Positions 9,074-16,750 of a stretch of DNA of 64,000 nt are shown one piece after another. The DNA is taken from positions 269,503-333,502 of the forward strand of contig NZ_FOKR01000004.1 in the NCBI RefSeq assembly GCF_900112195.1, written 5' to 3'. This DNA comes from Butyrivibrio sp. YAB3001 (GTDB taxonomy: Bacteria; Bacillota; Clostridia; Lachnospirales; Lachnospiraceae). Position numbers and translations under genes: made by a program. The notes under the pieces are model-generated. The model had not been told where the DNA came from and did no database searches. It saw nothing but the letters and a program-made list of their open reading frames with translations. How positions within the stretch are numbered: position 1 is the first letter of the stretch; each line of letters begins with the position of its first letter.

Positions 9074-9193
9074 TTATATCTCTTTGGCTTTGAACAAATC
9101 ATCTAGTGTGACCTGCTTTTGAACAATTCCACTATACTGATTTGATTCCACCCCATAAGTTGTTACAAATACTATCTCTGAATACGTCTCCAT
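9074..9193 (-). CDS. 39-aa ORF, in frame after 14-aa peptide
   Basis: ATG at 9193 opens 39 codons (METYSEIVFVTTYGV..., ending DDLFKAKEI). It is in the same frame as the 14-aa ORF upstream, separated by one TAA and five codons (SDLIC), and has no ribosome site of its own. Two readings fit: a second cistron made by coupling, or the distal part of a formerly single protein of about 59 residues interrupted by a nonsense codon. Its VTTY motif recurs in the 37-aa protein at 47865-47978. Function unknown. Confidence 0.4.
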   Translation of the reverse strand: METYSEIVFVTTYGVESNQYSGIVQKQVTLDDLFKAKEI

Positions 9194-9208
9194 ACAAATC
9201 AAATCTGA

Positions 9209-9253
9209 TTAGCCACGAATAATTCCAACTAAAGCTTCAATCCATCCCAACAT
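9209..9253 (-). CDS. 14-aa peptide, candidate autoinducer
   Basis: ATG at 9253 follows a strong GGAGG site (nine bases ahead) and encodes MLGWIEALVGIIRG, then TAA. The peptide is amphipathic and hydrophobic, like short exported signals or AgrD leaders. It lies directly downstream of the histidine kinase gene, behind a promoter that carries the same paired LytTR-type site as the RiPP operon, and ends at its own terminator. This arrangement suggests a peptide signal sensed by the kinase. There is no AgrB-like processing gene nearby. Function is inferred. Confidence 0.5.
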   Translation of the reverse strand: MLGWIEALVGIIRG

Positions 9254-9315
9254 TTTTACTACCTCCATTTTTAATACTTTTTTTAAATCAACTGTTTCCG
9301 TTTGTTTGTATATAC

Positions 9316-9383
9316 ATATTACACAATATTTTTATAAAAATAAAGCATTTAGAACAAACTGTAGAAAAAAAAGAATGAACTGC
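9316..9383 (-). promoter_or_regulatory. LytTR-regulated promoter of peptide gene
   Basis: Read on the minus strand, direct repeats GCAGTTCATTC (9373-9383) and ACAGTTTGTTC (9352-9362) start 21 bp apart, separated by a T-rich spacer. Seven bases after the second repeat comes a weak -35 region (TTTATT, 9339-9344), a 17-bp gap and a -10 TAATAT (9316-9321). The same spacing is found at 20863-20930. LytTR regulators bind such paired 9-11-mers two helical turns apart, so the response regulator at 10711 is the likely activator. Confidence 0.75.
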
Positions 9384-9387
9384 AAAA

Positions 9388-10707
9388 TTATTTCAAAGAA
9401 ACTACGGTTGTAGCAATAAACTTATGGTCTTTACATTCAAGCTTCAATGAGCCATCATAGCGTTCTACTACTCTTTCGATATTAGCAAGTCCAAATCCAT
9501 GTGATTCTTTGTCAGCTTTGGTAGTAGCTATGCGATTATTATGAACAAACACATCTTGAATACATGTATTACTTATTGTAAACACCCATAAATTCTTTTT
9601 CAAAATTGACTTGATTTCGATTTTTCTTTCTCCATCAACAATAGATGCTGCTTCTATTGCATTATCAATCAGATTAGATAAAAGAATTACAAGATCCACA
9701 TCATCTACCTTCTCTGCTGGAATAAATCCTTCAAACGATAACGCAATATGCTTTTCATTTGCAGTTTTATCCTTAAAACTTATAAGAGCATCAGCAATAA
9801 AGTTTCCCGTATCAAAGGATTTTTGTGTAGTAGACTGATATGCATCCTTTATTTCTTCAATATATTTAAGTGCCTGCTCATTCTTATTTTCAGAGATCAG
9901 TGCACTTAACGCCAAAAGTAAATTCTTGGTATCATGTCTAAAACGACGAAGCTCAGTATTTTTCTCATTCATCTCTCCGTAATACTCTGCCATCTGCTTC
10001 ATCGGTTCTTCAAGGTTACCTATTATGGTTGTCATGGATACATTCTGCTTTCGAATCAGAATTGTATGAATTATCAGCACCGAAAGAAGTACATGTGCTA
10101 TAATGCTCAAATTCTTAAGTGATGCAGGATAGTCCGGCGATTTTAAAATCTCATCTTCAACCAATCCATAAACATAATATACTGCGAAAAGAACTACATA
10201 TTCAAAAGTGGTAAGATTTGTAAAACACGTATTTAATAGCTTTATTTTTCTAAATGCAAGCAATATCATCAAGAATAAAAATATTGCACCTTCGACAAAT
10301 GTAACGAATACATCAAATTTTAGTAATCGATTTCCACCAAATACATCTCCGAAATCGATAATATGCAAAAGCGGATTTGCAAATATCTCTGTTATACCTT
10401 CATAAAACAAAACCATTATGATGAACTTGAACTTAACTCCATACTGAGTCCAAATGAATGGAATTATTCTGACAAAAAACAGTCCATATGCTAAAAACAC
10501 CACAACTGCGTTAGCATCCTGACCAAGTTCAATCATAAATCTACACCAATATGTAGTAAATACATAAAAGATGATCCATATCAGATCACTATTCTTCCAT
10601 TTATTTTTTATAAATGCGAAATTATAATCAAATACAATTCCAAAATTCATGAAACAGAATATGGCTCGCAATGTATATAAAAGAAATATAATAGGAAAGC
10701 TATCCAT
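9388..10707 (-). CDS. GHKL sensor histidine kinase (AgrC/ComD-like)
   Basis: This 439-aa protein has about six membrane helices in the first 215 residues, a short coiled segment, the phospho-acceptor box RRFRHDTKN (His near 255) and a GHKL ATPase end (N-box LSNLIDNAIEAAS, G-box SHGFGLANI). Kinases of this type sense secreted peptides. Its start follows GGAGG, four bases after the regulator gene, so both form one operon. The peptide gene at 9209 lies just downstream. The likely outputs are that peptide gene and the RiPP operon. Confidence 0.9.
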   Translation of the reverse strand: MDSFPIIFLLYTLRAIFCFMNFGIVFDYNFAFIKNKWKNSDLIWIIFYVFTTYWCRFMIELGQDANAVVVFLAYGLFFVRIIPFIWTQYGVKFKFIIMVLFYEGITEIFANPLLHIIDFGDVFGGNRLLKFDVFVTFVEGAIFLFLMILLAFRKIKLLNTCFTNLTTFEYVVLFAVYYVYGLVEDEILKSPDYPASLKNLSIIAHVLLSVLIIHTILIRKQNVSMTTIIGNLEEPMKQMAEYYGEMNEKNTELRRFRHDTKNLLLALSALISENKNEQALKYIEEIKDAYQSTTQKSFDTGNFIADALISFKDKTANEKHIALSFEGFIPAEKVDDVDLVILLSNLIDNAIEAASIVDGERKIEIKSILKKNLWVFTISNTCIQDVFVHNNRIATTKADKESHGFGLANIERVVERYDGSLKLECKDHKFIATTVVSLK

Positions 10708-10710
10708 TTC

Positions 10711-11427
10711 TTACCCTCCAATTTTTACAAGGTACTCCGAATAAATAGAATTAAATTCTTTATATTTCATTCTGCTAATCTGCAATTTAGCCCCGGTATC
10801 CAAAGTTATTTCATCACGATCATATGAATCGATATGTTTCATATTCACCAGATACGACTTGTAACATCTATAAAAGTACTTTTTAGAAAGCCTTTCTTCT
10901 ACTGCTCCGAGTGTTTCATGACACTCAACAGGTTCTCTTCCGTCACTAAAATTCAAAACACAATTCTTGCCATAGCCTTCAATATGTGTTATGGTACTTT
11001 CCTTAAAAAAGAAATTTGTTCCATCAACACGGATCTTTAGTACTTCATCATTTTCCATCATCTGTATAAATGAATCCAACGCTGTAAAAAACTTGTCTTC
11101 TTCTATTGGCTTAACAAGAAATCGAAATGTTCCTACCTCAAAAGATTTAAATACGATACCTGGATAACTCGAAACAAAAATAATAACTACTTCCTTGTCA
11201 TTTTCTCTGATTTTTTTTGCTATAGACAAACCATCAGAAGTACTATTGTCAAACTGATAATCCATAAATATCAAATTATACTTTTTATCTGCTGCAAGAA
11301 GCATTTCACCAGTATTGTACTCATCAACTGTATATTCAAGTTCCTTCTGCATAGAATAATTAAGAAGATTTTTCTTTACCTGTTCTCGCATAACTTTGGA
11401 ATCATCACAAATAGCAATACTTATCAT
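10711..11427 (-). CDS. LytTR response regulator (AgrA/ComE-like)
   Basis: This 238-aa protein has a receiver domain (acidic pair D8-D9, phospho-acceptor D56 in LIFMDYQ, conserved Lys in FLVKP) and a C-terminal LytTR DNA-binding domain (about 135-235; FFKESTITHIEGYGKN, FYRCYKSYLVNMKHI). I chose ATG at 11427 because GAGGTGG precedes it; the upstream extension is low in coding quality. A near-consensus promoter drives it with the kinase. It should bind the paired repeats at 9352-9383 and 20899-20930. Confidence 0.92.
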   Translation of the reverse strand: MISIAICDDSKVMREQVKKNLLNYSMQKELEYTVDEYNTGEMLLAADKKYNLIFMDYQFDNSTSDGLSIAKKIRENDKEVVIIFVSSYPGIVFKSFEVGTFRFLVKPIEEDKFFTALDSFIQMMENDEVLKIRVDGTNFFFKESTITHIEGYGKNCVLNFSDGREPVECHETLGAVEERLSKKYFYRCYKSYLVNMKHIDSYDRDEITLDTGAKLQISRMKYKEFNSIYSEYLVKIGG

Positions 11428-11486
11428 AAAAAACCACCTCAAAAAAACAAAACAATTACATGTAAAAAACGACATAAAGTCATACC

Positions 11487-11515
11487 ATTGTACTTAATCC
11501 AATTATTTATGTCAA
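11487..11515 (-). promoter_or_regulatory. Sigma-A promoter of two-component operon
   Basis: On the minus strand TTGACA (11510-11515), a 17-bp spacer and TACAAT (11487-11492) lie 60 bp ahead of the regulator start. The near-perfect match implies constitutive expression of the sensor pair, unlike the weak -35 elements of its two presumed targets. Confidence 0.8.
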
Positions 11516-11595
11516 ACACAATTTAATTATGAAAATTATATTCAAATATATCGATTGTTTATGAAATTTTTTTATAAATCAAGCTCGTATTAAAT

Positions 11596-11647
11596 AAAAA
11601 GCCCACATCACTTTTGTTTTAGATCACAAAAGCGACATGAGCTTTTT
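11596..11647 (-). terminator. Strong terminator of RiPP operon
   Basis: Two 22-nt arms (11596-11617, 11626-11647) pair completely in the minus-strand transcript when G.U pairs are counted, ending in a run of U. On the plus strand the same pairs would be A-C mismatches, so it is built to stop the RiPP operon. Confidence 0.85.
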
Positions 11648-11668
11648 ATTTACTCAAAACTACATTTT

Positions 11669-11854
11669 TTACTGTAACTCATTTACAGGTGTTACAACTG
11701 GCTTTCCATCTTTATCAAGTAATGCTGTAAGTCCGCCTGCATATCCTGACTGACGGAATACATAATTAACTCCTGTCTCAGTATCTACAAGAATTTCTAC
11801 CACATTAGTATGTCCCTGAGTATATACTTTTACAAATCTTTCGTCTTTTTTCAT
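11669..11854 (-). CDS. DUF6440-like small protein
   Basis: This 61-aa protein (MKKDERFVKVYTQGHTN..., then DTETGVNYVFRQSGYAGGLTALLD) matches my memory of the DUF6440 family, a short beta-rich protein common in Firmicutes and of unknown function. It is the last gene before the operon terminator, with AAAGG upstream. It may be an accessory or immunity protein, or a passenger. Confidence 0.7.
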   Translation of the reverse strand: MKKDERFVKVYTQGHTNVVEILVDTETGVNYVFRQSGYAGGLTALLDKDGKPVVTPVNELQ

Positions 11855-11874
11855 AATCTTTAATTATCCTTTCA

Positions 11875-12258
11875 TCACATTGTATAGTAAATATCTGTTA
11901 TTACAAAATCATCTGAAATTTCGCCTTGTTTAATGCTGCAAAAAACCTTACCAGAATCATTTGATATTTTATCTATCACTATATCATTCATCAGTTTTTC
12001 TATTTCATATATGCTTCCTTCAAATCTCACTCTTGCTGCAGGTTCAATTTTCAGGTTCCATATAGAATTTTCGTTTAAATCATTATCAGAATAGTATATT
12101 TTATATTTTTCTTTTCCGTACTCAACGATTATTCCATCTAATCTCTTTCCATTCAAGGTAGCCACTTTTTGAAGTGCATCGCTAAATTCTTTGACATTAC
12201 AAACTAATACGCTGGTACGACTTTCATCAAATTCTTCATATAAAAGTGTCCTGAGCAT
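11875..12258 (-). CDS. Hypothetical protein in RiPP operon
   Basis: This 127-aa acidic soluble protein has no signal peptide or membrane helix. It starts 3 bp after the stop of the M50 protease gene, which shows operon membership. The fold looks alpha/beta (VLVCNVKEFSDALQKV, GIIVEYGKEKYKIYYSD). I do not recognise it; immunity or leader-binding roles are possible but unsupported. Confidence 0.65.
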   Translation of the reverse strand: MLRTLLYEEFDESRTSVLVCNVKEFSDALQKVATLNGKRLDGIIVEYGKEKYKIYYSDNDLNENSIWNLKIEPAARVRFEGSIYEIEKLMNDIVIDKISNDSGKVFCSIKQGEISDDFVITDIYYTM

Positions 12259-12261
12259 TTA

Positions 12262-13467
12262 TTATACCATCCGCAGTATTCTTCTACGTTCTTCTAAATA
12301 TATCTTTTGATACCTCTTAAACATATTTAATATATCTTTAGCAATAATAAAAGACATCATAATCGTGATTATATAAAATGGAACGTATAGATTGTTTAAA
12401 TAAAGGTAATTGTATACCATTTTTACTGTAGCCACCCAGAACATTGGATAAACCATAATTGCCCCAAGTCCATATATGGATAAAACTAATCCTTTTTTAA
12501 TGCTACAAATTTTTTCTTTTATAATGCCATGATCAAAAATACATGTCAGAAAGAAAATCACACCTTTATCCATCAGGTTATCTATACCTATCATAGCTGC
12601 GAGTGCCCAGTAGCCATCAAGTTTTACAAAAGGTATAAGGTTAAAAATGATAAACCCTATATTTGCGAAATAGTAAAATAGTAAGAACATTATATCTATT
12701 CCAAATTTATGTAAAACTGAATATAAACCAAGTGCTAAAGTGCCGCATAGATAGTTAACGTGTACTCCACCTAATGCAACTCCCAAGGTGCTTTTTCGTT
12801 TATTCATAAGATAAATATCACTTACATCACAGTAAAAACTTGGTATTCCAAAAAATAGCATCATTCCCATTTTAGGAATCTTTCCACCATTTTTCATACA
12901 ACATATCCCATGACCAAACTCATGCAACATTGTTGTGATTATCATTGCAAGAAAAAGACCTACTATTTCAATCCAGCTCATTCTTACAATTTTATCTGCC
13001 GCATCTACAAAAATCTGGGGTTCTTGTAAAACACCTCTCCACGAAATAATCGTGAGCAAAAAGCCTATTAAAAGTCCTTTCCAACCAAATAATTCGCGTA
13101 TAAGATATGGCGTCTTCTGTACTAGTCTGTCTGGATTAACAGATGCAATCCTTATTTTTGTATAATCAGAGAAACCTTTTTCTTTCCTGATATACCCGTG
13201 GTCATCATCTGTTTCTACTACATCATCAGAGAAATATCCCCACTCTTCAAATTTTTGGTCTAAAAGTGTTTTACTATCATCTGAGAGAAGATCAGCATAT
13301 TGAACATCTATCAGATCATTTTGAAAATCCTCTATTTTATTCAGACAAGTAATTAAGTAGGCTGTTTCGTTTTCTCCAAGCTTAACATATCTATTTGTTC
13401 TTTCATTTTTTACCACATACGTATGTGGGCGAGTTCCATTTATAATTTCAAGATATCCAACATGCAT
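12262..13467 (-). CDS. PqqD-like/M50 intramembrane metalloprotease
   Basis: This 401-aa membrane protein has an N-terminal part (about 1-85) like PqqD/RRE peptide-recognition domains (RYVKLGENETAYLI), then membrane helices with the M50 zinc site HEFGH (182-186) and the third ligand in LDGYW (D284). M50 proteins of this type serve RiPP clusters as leader proteases, as in daptide clusters. It sits just downstream of five precursor genes, so it most likely cuts the leader after the EELG region. Start at 13467 follows AGAGGAAAT. Confidence 0.88.
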   Translation of the reverse strand: MHVGYLEIINGTRPHTYVVKNERTNRYVKLGENETAYLITCLNKIEDFQNDLIDVQYADLLSDDSKTLLDQKFEEWGYFSDDVVETDDDHGYIRKEKGFSDYTKIRIASVNPDRLVQKTPYLIRELFGWKGLLIGFLLTIISWRGVLQEPQIFVDAADKIVRMSWIEIVGLFLAMIITTMLHEFGHGICCMKNGGKIPKMGMMLFFGIPSFYCDVSDIYLMNKRKSTLGVALGGVHVNYLCGTLALGLYSVLHKFGIDIMFLLFYYFANIGFIIFNLIPFVKLDGYWALAAMIGIDNLMDKGVIFFLTCIFDHGIIKEKICSIKKGLVLSIYGLGAIMVYPMFWVATVKMVYNYLYLNNLYVPFYIITIMMSFIIAKDILNMFKRYQKIYLEERRRILRMV

Positions 13468-13524
13468 ATTATTTCCTCTTTCACAGTTCTTTTCTCTCAG
13501 TCTCTAATTATTTAGATCACCAAA

Positions 13525-13695
13525 TCAAGTTAAAGCGATTGCTGCACAGATTCCGCCTGCAATTGCAGCTCCTGCTGCCATTCCCTCAACAAAATCTCTT
13601 CCGCTTCCAAGTTCCTCTACATTCTCAAGCTCTTCGAAACCTGCTTCGTTTGTTGCATTAATCATATCCTTCTGATCAAAATTTGTGTTCTCCAT
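13525..13695 (-). CDS. RiPP precursor peptide 1 (daptide-like)
   Basis: This 56-aa peptide is too short for most gene callers. The leader carries GFEELENVEELGSG (residues 19-32) and the core is helical and Ala/Gly-rich, ending GGICAAIALT. The C-terminal Thr is shared with all four sister peptides and fits conversion to a C-terminal diamine as in daptides. It is about 85 percent identical to peptide 3, so one is a recent duplicate. A GAGAGGAAA site precedes ATG at 13695. Confidence 0.85.
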   Translation of the reverse strand: MENTNFDQKDMINATNEAGFEELENVEELGSGRDFVEGMAAGAAIAGGICAAIALT

Positions 13696-13746
13696 TACTA
13701 TTTTCCTCTCTTTTTCTCGTATTTTATTTATTGGTTGATTTTCTCA

Positions 13747-13914
13747 TCAAGTCAAAACGATTGCTGCTGTAATTCCTACTGCTGCTGCTCCTACTGCTGC
13801 TCCTGCAAGAAATGCTCCATCTCCAAGCTCTTCTGCTACTTCAAGTTCCTCGCAGTTTACTTCCTCATTCTTGATCTCTTCATTCTTAAGTTCTACATTC
13901 TTTAATTCGCTCAT
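13747..13914 (-). CDS. RiPP precursor peptide 2 (daptide-like)
   Basis: This 55-aa peptide starts MSELKNVELKNEE, with the leader motif CEELEVAEELGDG (residues 21-33) and a core of almost only Ala, Gly, Val and Ile ending GITAAIVLT. The only Cys lies in the leader, which rules out thioether chemistry in the core. AAGGAGAAA precedes ATG at 13914. Confidence 0.85.
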   Translation of the reverse strand: MSELKNVELKNEEIKNEEVNCEELEVAEELGDGAFLAGAAVGAAAVGITAAIVLT

Positions 13915-13996
13915 TTTTATTTCTCCTTTTTTGTGTGTTTTTAATTTTTTATTTTTATTCTTTTTGGATTATTAAATTACTTATTCTCTAAATACA

Positions 13997-14167
13997 TCAA
14001 GTTAAAGCGATTGCTGCGCAAATTCCGCCTGCGATTGTAGCTCCTGCTGCCAATCCCTCAACAAAGTCTCTTCCGCTTCCGAGTTCCTCTGCATTTTCGA
14101 GTTCTTCGAAACCTACTTCATTTGTTGAATTGATCATGTCCTTCTCGTTAAAATTTGTGTTCTCCAT
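13997..14167 (-). CDS. RiPP precursor peptide 3 (daptide-like)
   Basis: This 56-aa peptide is a close copy of peptide 1 (leader FEELENAEELGSG, core end GGICAAIALT). Differences cluster at a few leader positions and in Met-to-Leu and Ala-to-Thr changes in the core. Its flanking DNA is also similar, so the unit was duplicated around peptide 2. AAGGAAGAAA precedes ATG at 14167. Confidence 0.85.
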   Translation of the reverse strand: MENTNFNEKDMINSTNEVGFEELENAEELGSGRDFVEGLAAGATIAGGICAAIALT

Positions 14168-14224
14168 TACTTTTTCTTCCTTTCTGTTTTATGATTTTTT
14201 ATATTTTGCATTAGCTTGTCTTAA

Positions 14225-14401
14225 TCAGGTTATTACAACTCCTGCTGCTACTGCTGCAGCAACTCCTGCTGCTACTGACATAGCTATAACAAATTCTTTT
14301 TCACTAAGTTCTCCAAGTTCTTCTACAACTTCGAGTTCCTCAAAGGTACTATTATCTTGTGCCTTCATATGCATGCTATCTTTGACCTCTTCCACCAGCA
14401 C
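14225..14401 (-). CDS. RiPP precursor peptide 4, GTG start
   Basis: This 58-aa peptide has leader motif FEELEVVEELGE and a core ending VAAAVAAGVVIT. I chose GTG at 14401: AAGGAGG sits four bases ahead, and this start places the motif Phe at residue 20 exactly as in peptides 1 and 3. A second GTG at 14395 and ATGs at 14374 and 14368 are alternatives. The core has no Cys, Ser or acidic residue in its last 18 positions. Confidence 0.78.
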   Translation of the reverse strand: MLVEEVKDSMHMKAQDNSTFEELEVVEELGELSEKEFVIAMSVAAGVAAAVAAGVVIT

Positions 14402-14452
14402 TATACCTCCTTCCTTCAGAATATATTTTTCCTATTAACAACTACCCGAATA

Positions 14453-14620
14453 TCAGGTAAGCGTAATATACATTCCCATAATAGATCCAAGAGTTACGCT
14501 GTCCGCAATTACAGATAACACGTTATTTCCTGCCGTTCCCAACTCTTCGGCAATTTCCAGTTCTTCAAATTCAAGAATTGCTTCTTCTGATATCTCTTTA
14601 TTTTCACTTATTGCTTTCAT
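14453..14620 (-). CDS. RiPP precursor peptide 5, divergent core
   Basis: This 55-aa peptide starts MKAISENKEISEE after AGAGGAAGT at 14620 and keeps the leader motif FEELEIAEELG. Its core differs from the others (VLSVIADSVTLG, end MGMYITLT) with Ser, Thr, Asp and Met, yet it still ends in LT. It is the first precursor after the aminotransferase gene. Five different cores suggest a multi-component or diversified product. Confidence 0.82.
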   Translation of the reverse strand: MKAISENKEISEEAILEFEELEIAEELGTAGNNVLSVIADSVTLGSIMGMYITLT

Positions 14621-14649
14621 ACTTCCTCTTTTCACTAATAAAATGTTTT

Positions 14650-15942
14650 TTATTTAAATAGTCGTGCGAAAGTCTTATCAAGACCATCTTTCATCTTGTC
14701 TATGTCTTCGTCGCTCATGATATACATAGGCATCATTACTATGCATGATGAAACGTCTTTTAGATAACTCCATTCAACCAAGATGCCATTTCGCTTTAAT
14801 AACCTAACGACTTTCAATATATCTGTTTCCGACATCTGATTATTTTCCTGATCAAGTAATTCCATCGAAAACATCATTCCACACTGTCTAACACAAAAGA
14901 CCCTGCTATATTTCTCTAAAACCTCATCCAGTGCAGCTCTTATTTTTTTAGAAATAGCATTTATTTTCATCAAATCAGATTTATCACTGCTAAATCTATT
15001 AACAACCTCTAATCCTGCTCTGCATGCTAATGCGTTTGCATTTTGAGTTGATAGATGAAAAATAAGCTCTTCATTTTTTCTAAATCTATCCACAATTCTC
15101 TTTGATACTGCTACAGCTCCAAGAGGTAAAATTCCATTGTTCAATGCTTTGGACATTGTTACGATATCTGGCTTTGCATTAAAGTGTTCGTATCTGAATA
15201 CGTCCCCGGTTCTTCCAAATCCTGTAGCAACCTCATCAAAAGCGACAATCACGCCCTTTTCATTTGCAAACTCCAGCAATCTATTAACAAACCAATCTGG
15301 AAGCGGAATCACTCCTGCAGAACCAAGAACAGGTTCTAAAATAATTCCACCAAGCCTTTTTTCGCATGCCTCCAATTCCTTTTCCAAAACATTCTTGGCA
15401 TCTTCAATATCTATTTTCTCTACCTCTGAAAAAGGAAGTGATAATTCTACAATTTCCGGCAAAAGTGGAGCATAACCATTTCTTGCCTCACTGCAATAAT
15501 TACTAATGGACATTGATCCATAATAGCTTCCATGGTATGAATTCTTTACTACTGCTATTACATTTCTCTCTGGAGTACCACCTAAGGATGCATATTTGCG
15601 GATAAGCTTTACTGTCAGATCTGCACTTTCAGATCCGCTGCATGTGTATAGAATTTTCTCCATATCAGGATGCAATAGCTCTAACAACTTATCTGCAAGT
15701 TCTTCGGCTGCCTTAGTTGTAAATTCACAAGGATTAACATAGGCAACGTCATCAAGTTGTTCCTTCAGTGCCTCCTTGATTGCCTCATCCCCATATCCAA
15801 ATGGTCTGTTCCACAGACCACTGTTCATGTCCAGATACTCCTTGCCTCTTACATCAAACACTCTTGTTCCGGATGCTTTCTGTATTTCAGTCAAAGATGA
15901 ATCAGGGGTTTCAAGCGGAGCCCATATATTACTTTGTTTCAT
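14650..15942 (-). CDS. Class III PLP aminotransferase (RiPP maturation)
   Basis: This 430-aa enzyme has the class III marks: pyridoxal-phosphate phosphate site GSESADLT (about 103-110), FDEVATGFGRTG (D236 binds the ring nitrogen) and the Schiff-base Lys265 in MSKALNNG. Start at 15942 follows AAGAGGAG and overlaps the end of the methyltransferase gene by 14 bases. In daptide clusters a class III aminotransferase converts the ketone left after oxidative decarboxylation of the C-terminal Thr into an amine; I infer that role. An unrelated small-molecule role is possible. Confidence 0.88.
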   Translation of the reverse strand: MKQSNIWAPLETPDSSLTEIQKASGTRVFDVRGKEYLDMNSGLWNRPFGYGDEAIKEALKEQLDDVAYVNPCEFTTKAAEELADKLLELLHPDMEKILYTCSGSESADLTVKLIRKYASLGGTPERNVIAVVKNSYHGSYYGSMSISNYCSEARNGYAPLLPEIVELSLPFSEVEKIDIEDAKNVLEKELEACEKRLGGIILEPVLGSAGVIPLPDWFVNRLLEFANEKGVIVAFDEVATGFGRTGDVFRYEHFNAKPDIVTMSKALNNGILPLGAVAVSKRIVDRFRKNEELIFHLSTQNANALACRAGLEVVNRFSSDKSDLMKINAISKKIRAALDEVLEKYSRVFCVRQCGMMFSMELLDQENNQMSETDILKVVRLLKRNGILVEWSYLKDVSSCIVMMPMYIMSDEDIDKMKDGLDKTFARLFK

Positions 15943-16750
15943 CGATTTTCTCCTCTTTGCTATATACATTCATTCGTGTTTTGATAACATCCCAATCAAA
16001 TGTGTACGAATTATGCATTACATATTCAGTCTCAGCCATCATTGCATCAATGAATTCGTCAGTAATAATCTTTTTGTCTGAAGATGCGATATATTTTTGT
16101 GTTGATCCATCCTCGACTTTCTCAATGTACATATTTACTACTGTTCTGCCTGGAACAATATTTTCATATTCCTGCATCAGCATCATGTAGTGCTCTTTAA
16201 CAGAACATTCACCATACATTTCAGACAATGACTCTGGGCCAATTACCTGATCTGTTCTGTAATCAAACATTAGTCTTCCGCCTGGTTTCAACCAGCCATA
16301 AGTTCTTTTTAATAACTCTTTTGTCTTCTCTTCATCATCAGCAAGCAAGCATATTGTTGTTGCGGGAATAGTAATAAGATCGTACTTTTTTTCCGGTTCC
16401 CATTCAAAAATGTCACCTACCCAAGCATTTAATCTATCTCTTACCTTAGATGGAAGTTTACTTTTTGCCTCATTAAATCTGTCAATCATAGAAACTGAAA
16501 TATCTACGCCATCACAGCAAAAGCCCTTTCTGGCAAGCGGAATCATGTAGTTTCCACCGTCACCACAAGCAATTTCCAACACATCTTTTCCTACCGCCAT
16601 AGCGTTTTCAAGATAATAATCCAGAGTATCCTTCGGTATAGTTAACCTTGTATACATATTTGAAAACACACCATCATACATTCCGCACTCTATAATCGTA
16701 TCTTTGTTAAGTTCCTTAATGTTTTCAAACATTCCAAAATACTTATTCAT
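15929..16750 (-). CDS. SAM-dependent methyltransferase (RiPP maturation)
   Basis: This 273-aa class I methyltransferase has motif I LEIACGDGGN, an acidic end of strand 2 (GVDIS) and motif III WLKPGGRLMFDY. The start overlaps the previous stop (TAATG). In daptides such an enzyme dimethylates the new C-terminal amine, which fits this cluster. The leader-binding partner would be another protein, as no RRE-like segment is visible here. Confidence 0.87.
   Translation of the reverse strand: MNKYFGMFENIKELNKDTIIECGMYDGVFSNMYTRLTIPKDTLDYYLENAMAVGKDVLEIACGDGGNYMIPLARKGFCCDGVDISVSMIDRFNEAKSKLPSKVRDRLNAWVGDIFEWEPEKKYDLITIPATTICLLADDEEKTKELLKRTYGWLKPGGRLMFDYRTDQVIGPESLSEMYGECSVKEHYMMLMQEYENIVPGRTVVNMYIEKVEDGSTQKYIASSDKKIITDEFIDAMMAETEYVMHNSYTFDWDVIKTRMNVYSKEEKIDETK

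Noticed and set aside
9074..9253. A classical agr locus with AgrB and AgrD
   Set aside because: There is no AgrB protease gene, and the small gene has no thiolactone-type Cys motif followed by a charged tail.
14130..14438. A plus-strand ORF of 102 aa over the precursor region
   Set aside because: It is the antisense of precursors 3 and 4; the Ala codons on one strand make an open frame on the other. Ribosome sites and conserved leaders are on the minus strand only.
13525..14620. Lanthipeptide, sactipeptide or ordinary class II bacteriocin
   Set aside because: There is no LanM, LanB, radical SAM enzyme or C39 peptidase; three of five cores have no Cys, and no GG leader site is present. The maturase set fits daptide chemistry better.
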